From Calendula officinalis (lineage: Eukaryota; Streptophyta; Magnoliopsida; Asterales; Asteraceae): a stretch of 64,000 nt of DNA. Position numbers and translations under genes: made by a program. The notes under the pieces are model-generated. The model saw only the letters and a list, made by a program, of their open reading frames with translations. It was not told the origin of the DNA and did no database searches. Of this stretch, positions 62,590-64,000 are shown one piece after another. The stretch covers positions 13,292,474 through 13,356,473 of the forward strand of contig OY970833.1 of NCBI GenBank assembly GCA_963853835.1. Reading direction: 5' to 3'. Within the stretch, counting starts at the first letter, position 1. Each line of letters starts with the position of its first letter.

Positions 62590-63137
62590 TGGTGATTTTC
62601 GGTTTAACAAGAAACAAAAACGCAGCGGAAAATATTAATCACCATGAACGGATCTAATATTGATAAATACAATTAAACTATACATAAGATGAAAGAGATT
62701 GGATGAAGAATTCATACCCTAGTTGCCTTTGATTATAGTGATTCGGATGGTGTAGAGGTTCGATCGAAACAAAGAATTCCAAAGGCGAATTCCTCCAAAG
62801 CAAGTCCACACAACACTTTGTCTAGAACACCAAGGATGCTAGTCCTACAATGCAAGCAAGAAGGCATGAACTCTAGAGAGAGTAGGTTGGAGGGGGCGGC
62901 CGAATGGTGGAAGGGTTTGGGGATTATGGTTGCCCTAATCCCTTTTAATGACTTCCCATAAACCACTTTGTTTATTTACATTCTACACCCTTTCCTTTTA
63001 TTCCTTCTATTTGCTCACAATTAAGTTTCAATATTAACAATTAATATTAAACATAATTAATATAAGTTAGATACTTATCATAATAAATAATGTAATTATC
63101 GTAATCACCTATTATAAGCGTGAAGCATATGCCAACA
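62590..63137 (-). mobile_element. Solo LTR related to Copia-A
   Basis: On the minus strand it starts TGTTGGCATATGCTTCACGC and ends CCGAAAATCACCA, as in the Copia-A LTR (14931-15530), with many differences and a length of 548 bp. Satellite AGATG stands on both sides (62582-62586 and 63138-63142). On the left, three extra bases TCA lie between it and the LTR end, so the duplication or the end has been altered. Confidence 0.9.
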
Positions 63138-64000
63138 AGATGTCCATAACTCATAGTGATGGCCCTTGAACCATTATAACTCTAAGCCATGACCAAAAGC
63201 CTATAGATATCCATTTTGCAAGTAATATGTGTCCATAACCCATAACCATGGCCCTTAAACCATTATAACCACTAGATGTCAATAACTCATACCGATAACC
63301 CTTGAACCATCATAACTACTAGCCATGACCAATAGCCAATAGATATCCATTTTACAAGTAATAGATGTCCATAACCCATAACCATGGCCCTTCAACCATT
63401 ATAACCACTGGATGTCCATAACTCATATCGATAGCCCTTGAACCATTATGACTACTAGCCATGACCAATAGCCTATAAATATCCATTTTAAATATAATAG
63501 GTGTCCATTACCCATAACCATGGCTCCTGAACCATTATAACCACTAGACGTTCATAACTCATATCGATGGCATTTGAACCATTATAACTACTAGCCATGA
63601 CCAATAGCCTATAGATATCCATTTTACAAGAAATAGGTGTCCATAACCCATCACCATGGCCCTTGAACCATTATAACCACTAGACGTCCATAACTCATAC
63701 CATTGACCCTTGAACCATTATAAATACTAGCCATAACCAATTGCCTATAGATATCCATTTTACAAGTAATAGGTGTCCATAACCCATAACCATGGCCCTT
63801 GAACCATTATAAGCACTAGATGTCCATAACTCATATCGATGGCCCTTGAACCATTTTAACTACTAGCCATGACCAATAGCCTATAGATATCCATTTTACA
63901 AGAAATAGGTGTCCATAACCCATAACCATGGCCCTTGAAACATTATAACCACTAGATCTCCATAACTCATACCGATGGCCCTCGAACCATTTTAACTACT
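63138..64000 (+). repeat. 136-bp satellite, fourth block
   Basis: The same satellite continues to the right edge of the window in + orientation, with monomers of standard length and ordinary point variants. No gene is seen. Confidence 0.94.

Overview
The window looks like plant nuclear heterochromatin: a tandem satellite interrupted by large blocks of nested transposable elements, with no host gene that I can support. Evidence for a plant is the pair of Ty1/copia elements with tRNA-iMet primer sites, a Ty3/gypsy fragment, LINEs with DUF4283-type ORF1 and zf-RVT ORF2 ends, hAT elements with 8-bp target duplications, and a LARD-like element. The style of the LINE and copia proteins reminds me of Asteraceae, but that is a recollection and not a test.

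Layout. 1-10679: satellite with a 136-bp monomer, an 89-bp deletion variant, higher-order repeats of about 2018 bp, and an orientation switch near 481-490. 10680-14930: 5'-truncated LINE-1 (ORF2 remnant and 3' region). 14931-46737: Copia-A, about 7.8 kb of its own sequence spread over 31.8 kb by insertions. Copia-A contains Copia-B (17126-30269, TSD ACTGA), which contains an hAT element (20816-25971, TSD ATATACGT). Copia-A also contains a second, non-coding hAT-like TIR element (34354-45248, TSD ATATTGRG), which contains a LARD-like LTR element with 3.4-kb LTRs (34576-44946, TSD AATAG). 46741-49747: minus-strand Ty3/gypsy gag-pro-RT-RNaseH remnant without integrase, followed by three tandem gypsy LTRs (49748-51607). 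51611-53229: satellite. 53230-61216: near-full-length but degenerate LINE-2 (ORF1 and ORF2), split by a solo copia LTR (55808-56943). 61217-64000: satellite containing a solo Copia-A-type LTR (62590-63137).

Age order. By-eye LTR divergence is about 2% in Copia-A, 1.5% in Copia-B and 0.55% in the LARD. This agrees with the nesting order and gives a readable insertion history. All protein-coding remnants carry stops or frameshifts, so nothing here appears autonomous today. The 136-bp satellite with its higher-order structure is the host sequence into which the rest was built.
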